Assembly: GCF_013371215.1 (NCBI RefSeq)
Contig: NZ_JABWMH010000001.1
Span: forward strand, 124,001-188,000
Reading direction: 5' to 3'
DNA length: 64,000 nucleotides
Origin: Parasphingorhabdus flavimaris
GTDB taxonomy: Bacteria > Pseudomonadota > Alphaproteobacteria > Sphingomonadales > Sphingomonadaceae
Below are positions 19,449-28,400 of the stretch, in pieces. The first letter of the stretch is position 1. Every line of letters begins with the position of its first letter. The position numbers and the translations under genes are program-made. A model generated the notes under the pieces. The model ran no database searches. It saw only the letters and a list, made by a program, of their open reading frames with translations, and was not told the DNA's origin.

Positions 19449-20210
19449 TCAGTCGTTCCAGTCGCCGCGGCCCGCCATCCACAGGCTGACCGCCGCCAGG
19501 GCAGCGGTTTCCGCTCGCAGGATTCTCGGGCCAAGCGATATCGCCACCGACCGGTCGAGCGCGCGGATCATCGCATTCTCGGCGTCGGAGAAACCGCCTT
19601 CAGGGCCGATCAGGATGGCAGCCGGGCCGTCATGGGCCACCAGCGCCTTGCGGAAGCTGCCTTCACCGCTTTGATGGATGCGCTCGTCGGCAAAGAAGAG
19701 ATGGCGGTCTGCGGGCCATTGCTCGAGCATATCGGCCAGGCCCGTCAGCGGATCAAGCTCGGGCAGGGCGGTGCGCTCGCATTGCTCGGCGGCTTCGATC
19801 ATATGGGCGCGGAGTTTCTCGACCTTGATACCGTGACCCTGGGTCCGCTCGGTCTGGACCGGAATGATTCGGGCCACGCCCAGTTCGGTTGCCTTTTCCG
19901 CGATCCAGTTAAACCGATCCTTCTTGATCGGCGCCGTGCACAGCCAGAGATCGGGCACCGCTTCCCGTTCCCGGGTCTTGCCATCGATTGTCAGAATCAG
20001 GTCGCGTTTGCCCAAGGCGGTTGCATGGGCAAGATATTCACCGGTGCGGTTGTCGAACAGCTTGATCGGGTCGCCCTGCCTGATCCGCATCACTTTCAGC
20101 AGATAATGGGCATGGCCACCGTCCAGCCGGATTTCAGCGCCATCGGATAGTTCGACATCGACATAAAGGCGCGGCGCGCTGTGCGGGGGATAAGCGGGTG
20201 TGGCTGGCAT
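19449..20210 (-). CDS. rsmE: 16S rRNA (uracil(1498)-N(3))-methyltransferase
   Basis: This 253-residue protein has the N-terminal PUA-like domain (HYLLKVMRIRQGDPIKLFD) and the C-terminal SPOUT knot with ILIGPEGGFSDAE and SLGPRILRAETA, the SAM-binding trefoil. It methylates U1498 in the 30S decoding centre. The gene stands alone between the DUF11 gene and the repeat-filled gap before ubiA. Confidence 0.96.
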   Translation of the reverse strand: MPATPAYPPHSAPRLYVDVELSDGAEIRLDGGHAHYLLKVMRIRQGDPIKLFDNRTGEYLAHATALGKRDLILTIDGKTREREAVPDLWLCTAPIKKDRFNWIAEKATELGVARIIPVQTERTQGHGIKVEKLRAHMIEAAEQCERTALPELDPLTGLADMLEQWPADRHLFFADERIHQSGEGSFRKALVAHDGPAAILIGPEGGFSDAENAMIRALDRSVAISLGPRILRAETAALAAVSLWMAGRGDWND

Positions 20211-20240
20211 GGATATTGTTTAGCGCCAGCTTCCGTTTTC

Positions 20241-20343
20241 GTCATGCTGAATTTAATTCAGCATCTCTTTCGGAAGAATCCGCATGTCAGAGGGAGGTGC
20301 TGAAACGAGTTCAGGATGACGCGTGAAACAAGTTCAGGATGAC
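20241..20343. repeat. Composite GTCATGCTGAA-type intergenic repeat
   Basis: GTCATGCTGAATTTAATTCAGCATC begins at 20241, and the inverted partner GTGCTGAAACGAGTTCAGGATGAC ends at 20320, followed by a partial third copy ending at 20343. The arms share GCTGAA-n-TTCAGC. This is a small palindromic element of a type widespread between sphingomonad genes. It fills most of the gap between the divergent rsmE and ubiA. Confidence 0.72.
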
Positions 20344-20373
20344 GAACCAGGGAAATAGCGATAAGCGACTAGC

Positions 20374-21291
20374 ATGTCCGACCCGTCCAACCAGATCGTC
20401 CCCGATTCCGAACATAAGGGCATTATCGGCCTGCTGCCTGCGGCTGCCCGGCCCTTTGCCCTTCTCGCCCGCTTTGACCGCCCGATCGGCTGGTGGCTAT
20501 TGTTCTGGCCCTGCGCCTGGGGCGTGGCGCTGGCTGGCGGTGCGATTGACCGCTGGGACCTGCTGGTCTGGCTGTTGCTCGGATCAATCGCGATGCGCGG
20601 CGCGGGCTGTGTCTATAATGATATCGTCGATCGCGATCTCGACCAGCAAGTCGAGCGAACCCGCTCGCGGCCGTTGGCCAGCGGCGTCACATCGTTGAAA
20701 GCAGCTTGGGTCTGGCTGGCACTCTTGTGTCTTGTCGGCCTGCTGGTCTGGCTGCAGATCAACCTGGTGGCAAAGCTGGTAGCGCTGGGCAGTCTGGCTC
20801 TCGTCGCCGCTTACCCGTTCATGAAGCGGATCACCTGGTGGCCGCAGGCCTGGCTGGGGATGGTGTTCAGCTGGGGGGCGCTGGTCGGCTGGCTGGCGAT
20901 TGATCCGCAATTCCACTGGGCGATGTGCCTGCTCTATTTCGGATCGATATTCTGGGTGATCGGGTTTGACACTATTTATGCGCTGCAGGACAAAGAAGAT
21001 GACGCTATGGTCGGTATACGATCGAGCGCATTGCGACTGGGCGAGAATGTCCGGTCCGGGGTGCTGGTCTTCTACCTGATCGCTCTGGCGAGCTGGGCGT
21101 CGGCCTTCTGGCTGTTGCGTCCGCAATGGCTTGGTCTCGCGGCTCTGGCTCCGATTGCACTGCACCTCTTGTGGCAGGTCGGGACGCTGAAAAGCGCTGA
21201 CGGGGACGATGCGCTCGCCAAGTTCCGGTCCAACCGCTTCGCCGGTCTGCTGATGTTCCTTGCTTGCGTGGTTCTCGGTCAGGCAGGCTAG
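20374..21291 (+). CDS. ubiA: 4-hydroxybenzoate octaprenyltransferase
   Basis: This 305-residue membrane enzyme attaches a polyprenyl chain to 4-hydroxybenzoate in ubiquinone synthesis. It has about eight hydrophobic segments and the two aspartate-rich motifs of the family: NDIVDRDLDQQVERTRSRPL near residue 85 and DTIYALQDKEDD near residue 205. The motif order and GRWWLLFWPCAWG-like N-terminus place it in the UbiA branch rather than the chlorophyll, heme or menaquinone branches. It is divergent from rsmE. Confidence 0.95.
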   Translation: MSDPSNQIVPDSEHKGIIGLLPAAARPFALLARFDRPIGWWLLFWPCAWGVALAGGAIDRWDLLVWLLLGSIAMRGAGCVYNDIVDRDLDQQVERTRSRPLASGVTSLKAAWVWLALLCLVGLLVWLQINLVAKLVALGSLALVAAYPFMKRITWWPQAWLGMVFSWGALVGWLAIDPQFHWAMCLLYFGSIFWVIGFDTIYALQDKEDDAMVGIRSSALRLGENVRSGVLVFYLIALASWASAFWLLRPQWLGLAALAPIALHLLWQVGTLKSADGDDALAKFRSNRFAGLLMFLACVVLGQAG

Positions 21292-21386
21292 GGGGCGGAG
21301 AAATTGGATTGCGTTTCGCAACCGATGCAAGCTATGGACCTTAACCGCACAGTTAATCCGAAACCCTATCTCCCGGAGACATTTGC

Positions 21387-22403
21387 ATGAAGAAACGCCG
21401 TCTGGGCCGAAGCCCGATATATGTATCCGAAATCTGCATGGGCACGATGACTTTCGGCAGCAGCGCCGACGAAGCCATGTCGCACCGGATCATGGATGAA
21501 TCGGTTGAAGCCGGAATCAATTTCTTCGATACCGCAGAAAATTATCCGGTCCCGCCAAAACGGGAATGGGCAGGGGAGACCGAGAATATCGTTGGCCGCT
21601 GGATGAAAGGCAAGGATCGCGACAGCCTGATCATCGCCACCAAGGTCTCCGGTCCAAGCCATGGCTGGATTGAATCGGCCCAGCGCGCGGGCATGACAGC
21701 GATGGATCGCCACAATATCGTCAAGGCACTCGACGACAGCCTCAAGCGGCTGCAGACCGACTATATCGATCTTTACCAGACTCACTGGCCCGATCACGGC
21801 ACCGCCTATGACGAGACCATGGAAGTGCTCGACGAGGAAATGCGCAAAGGCAAGATCCGCGCGATCGGCTGCTCGAACGAAACCAGCTGGGGCCTGATGA
21901 AATCGCTCGAGGCGTCGGAGCGGCTGGGCGTCGCCCGCTATTGCACGATCCAGAATAATTTCAGCATGAACAACCGCCGCTTCGAGGATGAACTGGCGCA
22001 GGTCTGCCGTCAGGAGGGCGTCAGCCTGATCCCTTATTCTCCGCTCGCCGGCGGGGCTCTGTCGGGCAAATATAATGACGGCGCGATGCCCGAGGGTGCG
22101 CGTTTTTCAGCCTATTTGAATATGGGCGGTCGACAGAAGAAAATGGCGGAGCGGTTCGTCAATCCGAAGTCGGAAGAATCGACCAAGCGTTTCATGGCGA
22201 TTGCCGAGGAACTGGGCGTTGCCCCGGTGACGCTGGCGACTGCCTGGTCCAAGCAGCATGATTTTGTCGCGTCGACCATTGTCGGCGCAACGCACACCGA
22301 CCAGCTGCCGGAAATCTTTGCTGCTGCCGATCTGGAACTTAGCCCCGAGATGATGAAGCGGATCTACAAGATCAGCCGGGAAATCATGTACCCGATGGGT
22401 TGA
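21387..22403 (+). CDS. Aldo/keto reductase
   Basis: This 338-residue TIM-barrel reductase is of the Tas/YghZ type. The catalytic tetrad can be assigned: Asp and Tyr in FFDTAENY, Lys in IIATKVSG and His in YQTHWPDH. The NADPH-binding end is ATAWSKQHDFVASTIVGATHTDQL. The substrate cannot be read from the sequence; family members reduce aldehydes. A good ribosome binding site (CGGAGA) precedes the ATG at 21387. Confidence 0.92.
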   Translation: MKKRRLGRSPIYVSEICMGTMTFGSSADEAMSHRIMDESVEAGINFFDTAENYPVPPKREWAGETENIVGRWMKGKDRDSLIIATKVSGPSHGWIESAQRAGMTAMDRHNIVKALDDSLKRLQTDYIDLYQTHWPDHGTAYDETMEVLDEEMRKGKIRAIGCSNETSWGLMKSLEASERLGVARYCTIQNNFSMNNRRFEDELAQVCRQEGVSLIPYSPLAGGALSGKYNDGAMPEGARFSAYLNMGGRQKKMAERFVNPKSEESTKRFMAIAEELGVAPVTLATAWSKQHDFVASTIVGATHTDQLPEIFAAADLELSPEMMKRIYKISREIMYPMG

Positions 22404-22546
22404 TTCAAGAGGTTTGATTGACGAGGTTAAGACTGGCAAACAGATTATCGATAAAACGGCGACTGAGTTTTTTCGAGATTACTGCAAGATTGGGGGCACT
22501 CACCGCCACCAAGAATTTATAGAAACACACGAGAGAGGAATTTCTA

Positions 22547-23680
22547 ATGAGTCAATTTCCCGACGCAAAGCAACTGTTCACAACCGTCACCGAAGACGGC
22601 AAATCGATATTGTCGATCGAGCCTTATGATGTGCCGGAACTCAAAGACCATGAAGTGGTTGTTCAGATGGAAGCGGTTCCGATCAACCCGTCCGATCTCG
22701 GCTTGCTGACCGCTGCCGCCAACATGGACACCGTGCGCAGCGAAACCGTTGACGGTCATCCAGCGCTGGTTGCCGATGTCGAACCTGCGATGCAGCCTTT
22801 CTTCAAGGGCCGTGCGGGCAAGAAGCTCGCTGCGGGCAATGAAGGCGCCGGCACGGTTGTCGCAGCCGGTGCATCCGATGCAGCGCAGGGGTTGATGGGC
22901 AAGACCGTCACCATCGTCGGGGGTGAAATGTATCGCACCCACCGGGTCATGCCGGCCGCGGCGTGCGTTCCACTCCCCGAAGGTGCTGCGGCGAAGGAAG
23001 GCGCTTCGCTGTTCGTCAATCCGATGACCGCCCAGGGCTTCATCAACACCATGCATGCGGAAGGCCACACCGGACTGGTCCACACCGCTGCCGCTTCCAA
23101 TCTTGGCCAGATGCTGGCCAAGCTTTGCCTCAAGGACAATATTCCGCTGGTCGCTATCGTGCGCTCCGACGCCCAGAAAAAAATCCTCACTGACCTCGGC
23201 CTGACCCATGTCATCGACAGCAGCAAAGGCGATTTCATGGAGCAGCTGATTGCGGCTCTGGCAGAAACCGGTGCGACGCTCGGCTTTGATGCCATCGGCG
23301 GCGGCAAGATGGCCAGCTATATCCTGACAGCGATGGAAAAGGCAGCAGCCGTACGTGGCGCGGAATTCAGCGTCTATGGCTCGACCGTCAACAAGCAGGT
23401 CTATATCTACGGTCGCCTCGACACCAGCGAGACTATCCTTGGCGGGGGTCTCGGCCTCTACTGGGGCGTCGCCGGCTGGTTGCTCACCCCGCATCTCGAA
23501 AAGGTCGGCCGCGACCGGATGATGGAAATGCGCATGTATACCGTCGAAGAGCGCAACGGCATCTTCAACAGCGACTATTCGAGCGAGATCAGCCTGATGG
23601 ACATGATCGATCCGGAAATCGCCAAGGGTTACGAGAAGAAAGCGACTGGCGAGAAGGTGCTGGTTAATCCTAGCCTGTAA
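22547..23680 (+). CDS. Zinc-binding-dehydrogenase superfamily (MDR) oxidoreductase
   Basis: This 377-residue protein has the GroES-like N-terminal domain (VVVQMEAVPINPSDLGLL, GNEGAGTVVAAG) and a Rossmann domain (TGLVHTAAASNLGQMLAKLC, then AIVRSDAQKKIL). The catalytic zinc cysteines are missing, as in the quinone-oxidoreductase branch of the MDR superfamily, so it is probably an NADPH-dependent reductase of quinones or enones. A ribosome binding site GAGAGGAA lies before the ATG. The preceding 143-base gap holds no other gene. Confidence 0.9.
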   Translation: MSQFPDAKQLFTTVTEDGKSILSIEPYDVPELKDHEVVVQMEAVPINPSDLGLLTAAANMDTVRSETVDGHPALVADVEPAMQPFFKGRAGKKLAAGNEGAGTVVAAGASDAAQGLMGKTVTIVGGEMYRTHRVMPAAACVPLPEGAAAKEGASLFVNPMTAQGFINTMHAEGHTGLVHTAAASNLGQMLAKLCLKDNIPLVAIVRSDAQKKILTDLGLTHVIDSSKGDFMEQLIAALAETGATLGFDAIGGGKMASYILTAMEKAAAVRGAEFSVYGSTVNKQVYIYGRLDTSETILGGGLGLYWGVAGWLLTPHLEKVGRDRMMEMRMYTVEERNGIFNSDYSSEISLMDMIDPEIAKGYEKKATGEKVLVNPSL

Positions 23681-23754
23681 TACGCGCTGCGGCAACGCAA
23701 TCACCTGAACCGGTTTCGGGTTGTTGAGCGTCATCGCGCGATACGGAATATTAG

Positions 23755-23797
23755 GCGCCCCTCTCCCTTGAAAGGAGAGGGGCGCTTTCGTTTTCGA
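23755..23797 (+). terminator. Strong intrinsic terminator after the MDR gene
   Basis: A perfect 12-bp stem GCGCCCCTCTCC (23755-23766) / GGAGAGGGGCGC (23774-23785) is followed by TTTCGTTTTC. It lies between the MDR gene and the converging VOC gene, so it ends transcription from the plus strand and perhaps also the VOC transcript. Confidence 0.85.
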
Positions 23798-23802
23798 GGG
23801 CG

Positions 23803-24183
23803 CTACCCGTAGCTCACCACTTCCCACTCGATGTGGTTCCAGTCGAAGAAATAGAATCTCCGTCCCGGCTCGTAATCATCATGACCGAAGGGTTCCAGCC
23901 CGGCCGCGACGACCTTGGCCTCGACCGTATCCAGATCATCGACGGTTATGCCGATATGGTTCATTGGCTCGCCCTTGTTGAACGTGGGATCAGCAGCCTG
24001 GACATCCGGGTTGGTGTAAAGTGCGATATAGGAATCATCCGTGCCGACGTGGATCGTGTGGCCAGCCGACATTGATGGCCCCTCCCACCGGATATGCCAT
24101 CCAAACAGATCGCGCAGCAGGTCGGCGCTCCTTTGCGGGTCGCTGACCGTGATATTGGCGTGTTCCAGTTTTCCGTTGGTCAT
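23803..24183 (-). CDS. VOC family protein (glyoxalase/dioxygenase fold)
   Basis: This 126-residue protein has the vicinal-oxygen-chelate pattern: KLEHANITVSDPQRSADLLRDLFGW at the N-terminus, MNHIGITVDDLDTVEAKVVAAG in the middle and FYFFDWNHIEWEVVSY at the end, with the histidines and glutamate that would bind a metal. The reaction is not identifiable. Its ATG overlaps the stop of the upstream VOC gene (ATGA), so both are expressed from one mRNA, probably under the SoxR-type promoter at 24688-24718. Confidence 0.9.
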   Translation of the reverse strand: MTNGKLEHANITVSDPQRSADLLRDLFGWHIRWEGPSMSAGHTIHVGTDDSYIALYTNPDVQAADPTFNKGEPMNHIGITVDDLDTVEAKVVAAGLEPFGHDDYEPGRRFYFFDWNHIEWEVVSYG

Positions 24184-24581
24184 TTTTCATTGCCTTTCTC
24201 CGTTGTTGAATTGTCGATCCGCCAGGGCGGGAAGCGGCGGTTGTCGCCACCGTGAAACAGGCAGAGCGGGTTGCCGGCCGGATCGCGGAGCCGTGCTTCG
24301 CGCCAGCCCCAGTTCTGGTCGGTGGGTTCTGTTTCGAAGGTGAGACCGGCGGATTGCAGATCCGCGACTTTCTGGTCGAGATCGTCACATTCGAAGTAGA
24401 TTATGGTTGTCGGCGCTCCGACCTTTTCCACCGTGTGGATCGAGAAGGTTTCGCCCGGCGGTGTCTCGAACCGCGCGTAGCGGGGTGGAGAGTCTACGAT
24501 CTGGGCGAGCCCAAGCTGGCGGTAAAATGCCACCGATTGGTCATAATCCACACATCCCACGGTGACCTGATTGAGTTTCAT
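24180..24581 (-). CDS. VOC family protein
   Basis: The 133-residue protein from the ATG at 24581 has one VOC domain: KLNQVTVGCVDYDQSVAFYRQLGL, a histidine in ETFSIHTV, and the metal-binding end GWREARLRDPAGNPLCLFH. GAGGAAG precedes the ATG. The frame continues upstream but is not family-like. It is the first gene of a two-gene unit with the other VOC gene. The promoter contains a SoxR-box-like palindrome in the spacer, which suggests induction by redox-cycling compounds and a role in clearing or resisting such compounds; this is inferred. Confidence 0.9.
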   Translation of the reverse strand: MKLNQVTVGCVDYDQSVAFYRQLGLAQIVDSPPRYARFETPPGETFSIHTVEKVGAPTTIIYFECDDLDQKVADLQSAGLTFETEPTDQNWGWREARLRDPAGNPLCLFHGGDNRRFPPWRIDNSTTEKGNEK

Positions 24582-24687
24582 TTTCTGTCTTCCTCGCAAT
24601 ATAGGCATCATTTCATTGGAAGAATTGGAAGCATGTTTGCCGCCCTGCAGGTGGCTGTCCGAGCCCGCCAAATCTCCATGCTTGCGA

Positions 24688-24718
24688 CTCGTACAAGCTC
24701 AAGCTAAGTTGAGGTCAA
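24688..24718 (-). promoter_or_regulatory. SoxR-type promoter with 19-bp spacer
   Basis: Read on the minus strand, TTGACC (24718-24713) and TACGAG (24693-24688) are separated by 19 bases, the overlong spacer of MerR/SoxR-activated promoters. The spacer holds an 18-bp palindrome (24714-24697), CCTCAACTTAGCTTGAGC, which matches the E. coli SoxR box CCTCAAGTTAACTTGAGG at 15 of 18 positions. The geometry is the same as in E. coli soxS. It drives the two VOC genes and lies upstream of divergent soxR. Confidence 0.8.
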
Positions 24719-24729
24719 GCTATTATTTT

Positions 24730-24875
24730 CCTCCCCGTGCGAAGCAATGGGGAGGTGGCATCCGCCGAAGCCTTGGCGAAGGCGGATGACGGAGGGGCCG
24801 AACGCAGTGAGGATGGCACGATGCCCCTCCACCACGCTTCGCGCGGTCCCCCTCCCCATGCTGCGCACAGGGAGG
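24730..24875. repeat. Composite palindromic intergenic repeat upstream of soxR
   Basis: Three nested units are visible: a hairpin CCTCCCC/GGGGAGG (24730-24755), the palindrome ATCCGCC-n-GGCGGAT with core GCCGAAGCCTTGGCGAAGG (24760-24787), and CCTCCCC/GGGAGG (24851-24875). The central core is the same family as at 13292-13321. The block separates the SoxR-type promoter from the soxR start and its right edge supplies purine-rich sequence near the ribosome binding site. Confidence 0.7.
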
Positions 24876-24892
24876 AAAGTAAGGAGACTAAC

Positions 24893-25336
24893 ATGCCCGA
24901 AACCAAAGCGCTGACCATCGGTGATCTCGCCGCCCGCACCGGTCTCTCGGTCTCGGCGATCCGTTTCTACGAGGAAAAGGGGCTGGTCGAACCGTTCCGT
25001 TCTGCTGGTGGCCAGCGGCGGTTTCTGCGCTCGGATATCCGCCGGCTGAGCTTTGTCCTGATCGCCCAGCAACTGGGGCTGACGATCGGGGAGATTGAAA
25101 AGCAGCTCGCCGCTCTGCCCTATGGCCGCACCCCGACCCAGGCCGACTGGAGCCGGATCAGCAAGGCGATGCGCGGGGTGATTGACGCGAGGATCGCGGA
25201 ACTGGAACGGACCCGCGACCGGCTCGACGGTTGTATCGGTTGTGGCTGCCTGAGCCTGAAGAAATGCGCGCTGTACAATCCGGAGGACCGGGCGGGGCTG
25301 AAGGGGCCGGGGCCGCAACTGGTTTTGGGGGATTGA
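24893..25336 (+). CDS. soxR: Redox-sensitive transcriptional activator SoxR
   Basis: The 147-residue protein has an N-terminal MerR winged helix (LTIGDLAARTGLSVSAIRFYEEKGL), a dimerisation helix, and the [2Fe-2S] cluster motif CIGCGCLSLKKC (C-x2-C-x-C-x5-C) followed by ALYNPED, as in E. coli SoxR. Oxidation or nitrosylation of the cluster switches bound SoxR to the activating state. AAGGAG stands before the ATG at 24893. No soxS gene is present, as usual outside enterobacteria; the adjacent divergent VOC pair with its SoxR box is the likely target. Confidence 0.96.
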   Translation: MPETKALTIGDLAARTGLSVSAIRFYEEKGLVEPFRSAGGQRRFLRSDIRRLSFVLIAQQLGLTIGEIEKQLAALPYGRTPTQADWSRISKAMRGVIDARIAELERTRDRLDGCIGCGCLSLKKCALYNPEDRAGLKGPGPQLVLGD

Positions 25337-25344
25337 TAGAACCG

Positions 25345-25378
25345 GTCATCCCGTTAGTCCTGAGCTTGTCGCAGGGCG
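25345..25378. repeat. GTCCTGAGCTTGTCG-type repeat
   Basis: The run from GGTCATCCCG to TTGTCGCAGGGCG contains a degenerate copy of the widespread palindromic intergenic element whose core is GTCCTGAGCTTGTCGAAGGAC. It lies between the convergent soxR and smc ends. Confidence 0.55.
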
Positions 25379-25400
25379 TTTATCGGCTAGCACGCTGCCT

Positions 25401-28400
25401 TCACTCCGCCGCCAGCAACTCTTCTGCAGCATTCAGATCGACCGACACCAGCTGCGAAATCCCTCGCTCGACCATCGTAACGCCGAACAGGCGGTGCATG
25501 CGGCTCATCGTCACGGCATTGTGGGTGACGATCAGATAGCGGGTGCTGGTCTCGGCGACCATCTTGTCGAGAAGGTCGCAGAACCGCTCGATATTGGCAT
25601 CGTCGAGCGGCGCGTCGACCTCGTCGAGGACGCAGATCGGCGCGGGATTTGTCAGGAACAGGCCGAAGATCAGCGCGACTGCGGTCAATGCCTGTTCGCC
25701 GCCCGATAACAGGGTCAGCGAGGTCAGCTTCTTGCCCGGCGGCTGGGCCATGATCTCGAGACCCGCTTCCAGCGGATCATCGCTGTTGATCAGCTCGAGA
25801 TGGGCTTTGCCGCCGTCAAACAGGGTCGCGAACAGCCGCTGGAAATGCTGGTCGACTTCCTCGAAGGCGGCGAGCAGGCGCTGGCGGCCTTCGCGGTTGA
25901 GGCTGCCGATCGATCCGCGCAATTGGTGGATCGCCTCGTTCAGGTCCTGGCTTTCTTTGGTCGAGACTTCCCATTCGCCTTCCAGCTCTGCCAGCTCGTC
26001 GGCGGCGACCAGATTGACCGGGCCGATCCGTTCGCGGCTGAGCGAAAGCCGTTCGAGCTCGGCTGACTCCTGCGATGCTTCGCCGACCGTATCCTCGTCA
26101 AATTCGAGCTTCTTCGGCAATACCACCGCCGGGCATTCGAATTTCTCGGCAGAAATCCGGCCCATTTCCATCCGCCGCAGATCCTGGTTTTCGGCGCGGG
26201 CCTTGGCTCCGGCGCGCGTTTCGCGGGCCTGGCTGAGCAATTCGCTGGCCTGGTTGAGCCGGTCCTCATGGTCGCGCTGGGCGAGTTCGGCGGCCTGCAA
26301 TGCCGCGTCCTTCTCGACCACATTGGCGTTGAGCGCTTCCTGCCGTTCCTCCAGCCTGGTGACCTCGACCTCGATCACCCGCGGTCGGTCGGCCAGACTT
26401 TCGACCTCGGTCTCGATCAGCGCGCCGCGTTTGGCCATTTCCTTCATCCGCGCTTCGGCTTCGCCCGAGCGGTCCTGCCACGAACGGATTTGCGCGCTGG
26501 CGACGGCCTTCTGTTCCTTCACCTGCGCGAGCCTCTGGTCGATGCCGGAGAGCGCAGCCTGGGCGGACATAACCTGTTGCCGTGCCGCGTCGCGCTGGTC
26601 CTGCAAGGCCGCTCGCGCGCGCTCCTGCTCCGCGCCATCGGGTTGGCTGGCGCGTTCCTTTTGCGCCGCTTGGAGCTCGGCAAGCGCGGTGGCATTTTCC
26701 GCTTTCAGCGCGGCATCGCGTTCGGCGAGGCTGGCGGTGCGTTTCTGCAGCCAGGCCAGCGCTTCTTCCGCCTGATCGGCTTCGCGCAGCGATTGCCGCA
26801 GCGCTTCCTCGGCTTCGCGCCGCGCGGTGCGGGCTTCGCCGAGTTGAACCTCGATTGCCGCCATCGCTTCGCGTCCCGTAACCAGGGCGGCTTCCGCCGC
26901 CGCGACCTTTTCCTCGGCCGGGACCAGCATATCCTGCAATTCGCGCAGCCGGTTGGCGCGGACCAACCGCTCGGCGCTGGCATTGCCGTCGTCGCGAGCG
27001 ACAAAGCCGTCCCAGCGGCGCAGCGCGCCTGCTTTGGTTACAAGACGCTGGCCGACCGCAAGTGCCTGGCCGACATCGCTATCGGCGACAAAAATCTGTG
27101 ACAGGCGATTGTGCAATTCGCTCGGGGCCTGCACCTGATCCAGCAAGGTCTCTGTACCCTCGGGTGGTGAACCGGAAGAGGCGACATCGCCGCCGCCCCA
27201 GTAGCGATCGCCGTCTTCGCCGACCGAGGCGAGCAGATCGTCGCCCAGCGCCGCCGCCAGCGCCCGTTCATAGCCCGGTGCAGGCTTGACCTGATCGATC
27301 GCCTTGTGCGCGCTTTCGACCTTCGACAGCTCGCGATCCAGCGCGTGATGTTCCGACCGCAGTCCGGCCAGTTCGGCTTTCAGCGTTGCGAGGCCCGATT
27401 GCGCGGCATCGCGCGCTGCAGTGGCCTGAACCCGTTGTTCCTCGAGTGAGGCAATCCTGCCGCCGCTGCCGTCTGCCGTCACCTGAGCCGCTTCGCGGGT
27501 CGCAATGGCTTCGGCTAGCGCGGCCTGCAACTCTGCCTCATCGCCCATCTCGGCGCGTTCGGCATTCAGGCGGCCCAGTTCCACCGCCAGCCGGTCGTGG
27601 CGCGCCTGCGCCGCGTCGACCGCTGCATTGGCGACCTTTATCTCTGCCTGAATGCGGGCTTCCTCGGCGACAGCCTTGGCGAGTTCAACCTCGGCTTCGC
27701 TCGCAGCCCGCTCGGACCGTTCGGCAGCCCGCTCGAGGTCTGGGCGCTCCTTCGTCAGGCCGGACAATTCCGTCGATAGCCTTTTCTCGTCCTGCTCGAG
27801 ACGGTCCAGCGCCTCCATCGCATCGCGGGTCAGCTGGTCTTCGCGGGCATTGTCATCGTGAATCCGCTGGGCCTGTGCCTGCAGGTCGAGCAGCCGCGAT
27901 TTCAGATTGTCGCGCTCGTTGGTCAGGGTCAGCAGCCGGTGGCTGGATTCGCTGGCTTCTTCCCGTGCGCGCTGTACTTCGGAACGCAGCAGGCCAAGCG
28001 CCTTGGCGCTGTCATTCTGTGCGGATACAGCCGCTTGCTGCTCGCTTTGCGCTTCGCTGACCCTGGTCTCGGCGGTTTCGGCTTCGGCTCTGGCGATATC
28101 GGCGGCTGCGGCGGCTTCTTTCCAGCGCGCGTAGATCAGCCGCCCCTCAACGGTGGTGATTTCACCGCTCAGCTTGCGGTAGCGTTCCGCCTGTTTGGCC
28201 TGTCGCCGCAAATTGGCAGCGCGCTGTTCCATGTCGCCGAGAATATCATCGAGACGGGCCAGATTCTTCTCCGCCGCGCGCAATTTCTGTTCCGCGTCCC
28301 GGCGCCGGACGTGGAGGCCGGAAATACCGGCGGCTTCCTCCAGCATTTCCCGACGCGCTTCCGGTTTGGAGGAAATGATATTGGATATCTTGCCCTGGCT

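Noticed and set aside
22544-23827. 427-codon open frame opposite the MDR dehydrogenase
   Set aside because: Shadow frame crossing the terminator at 23755; no motif.
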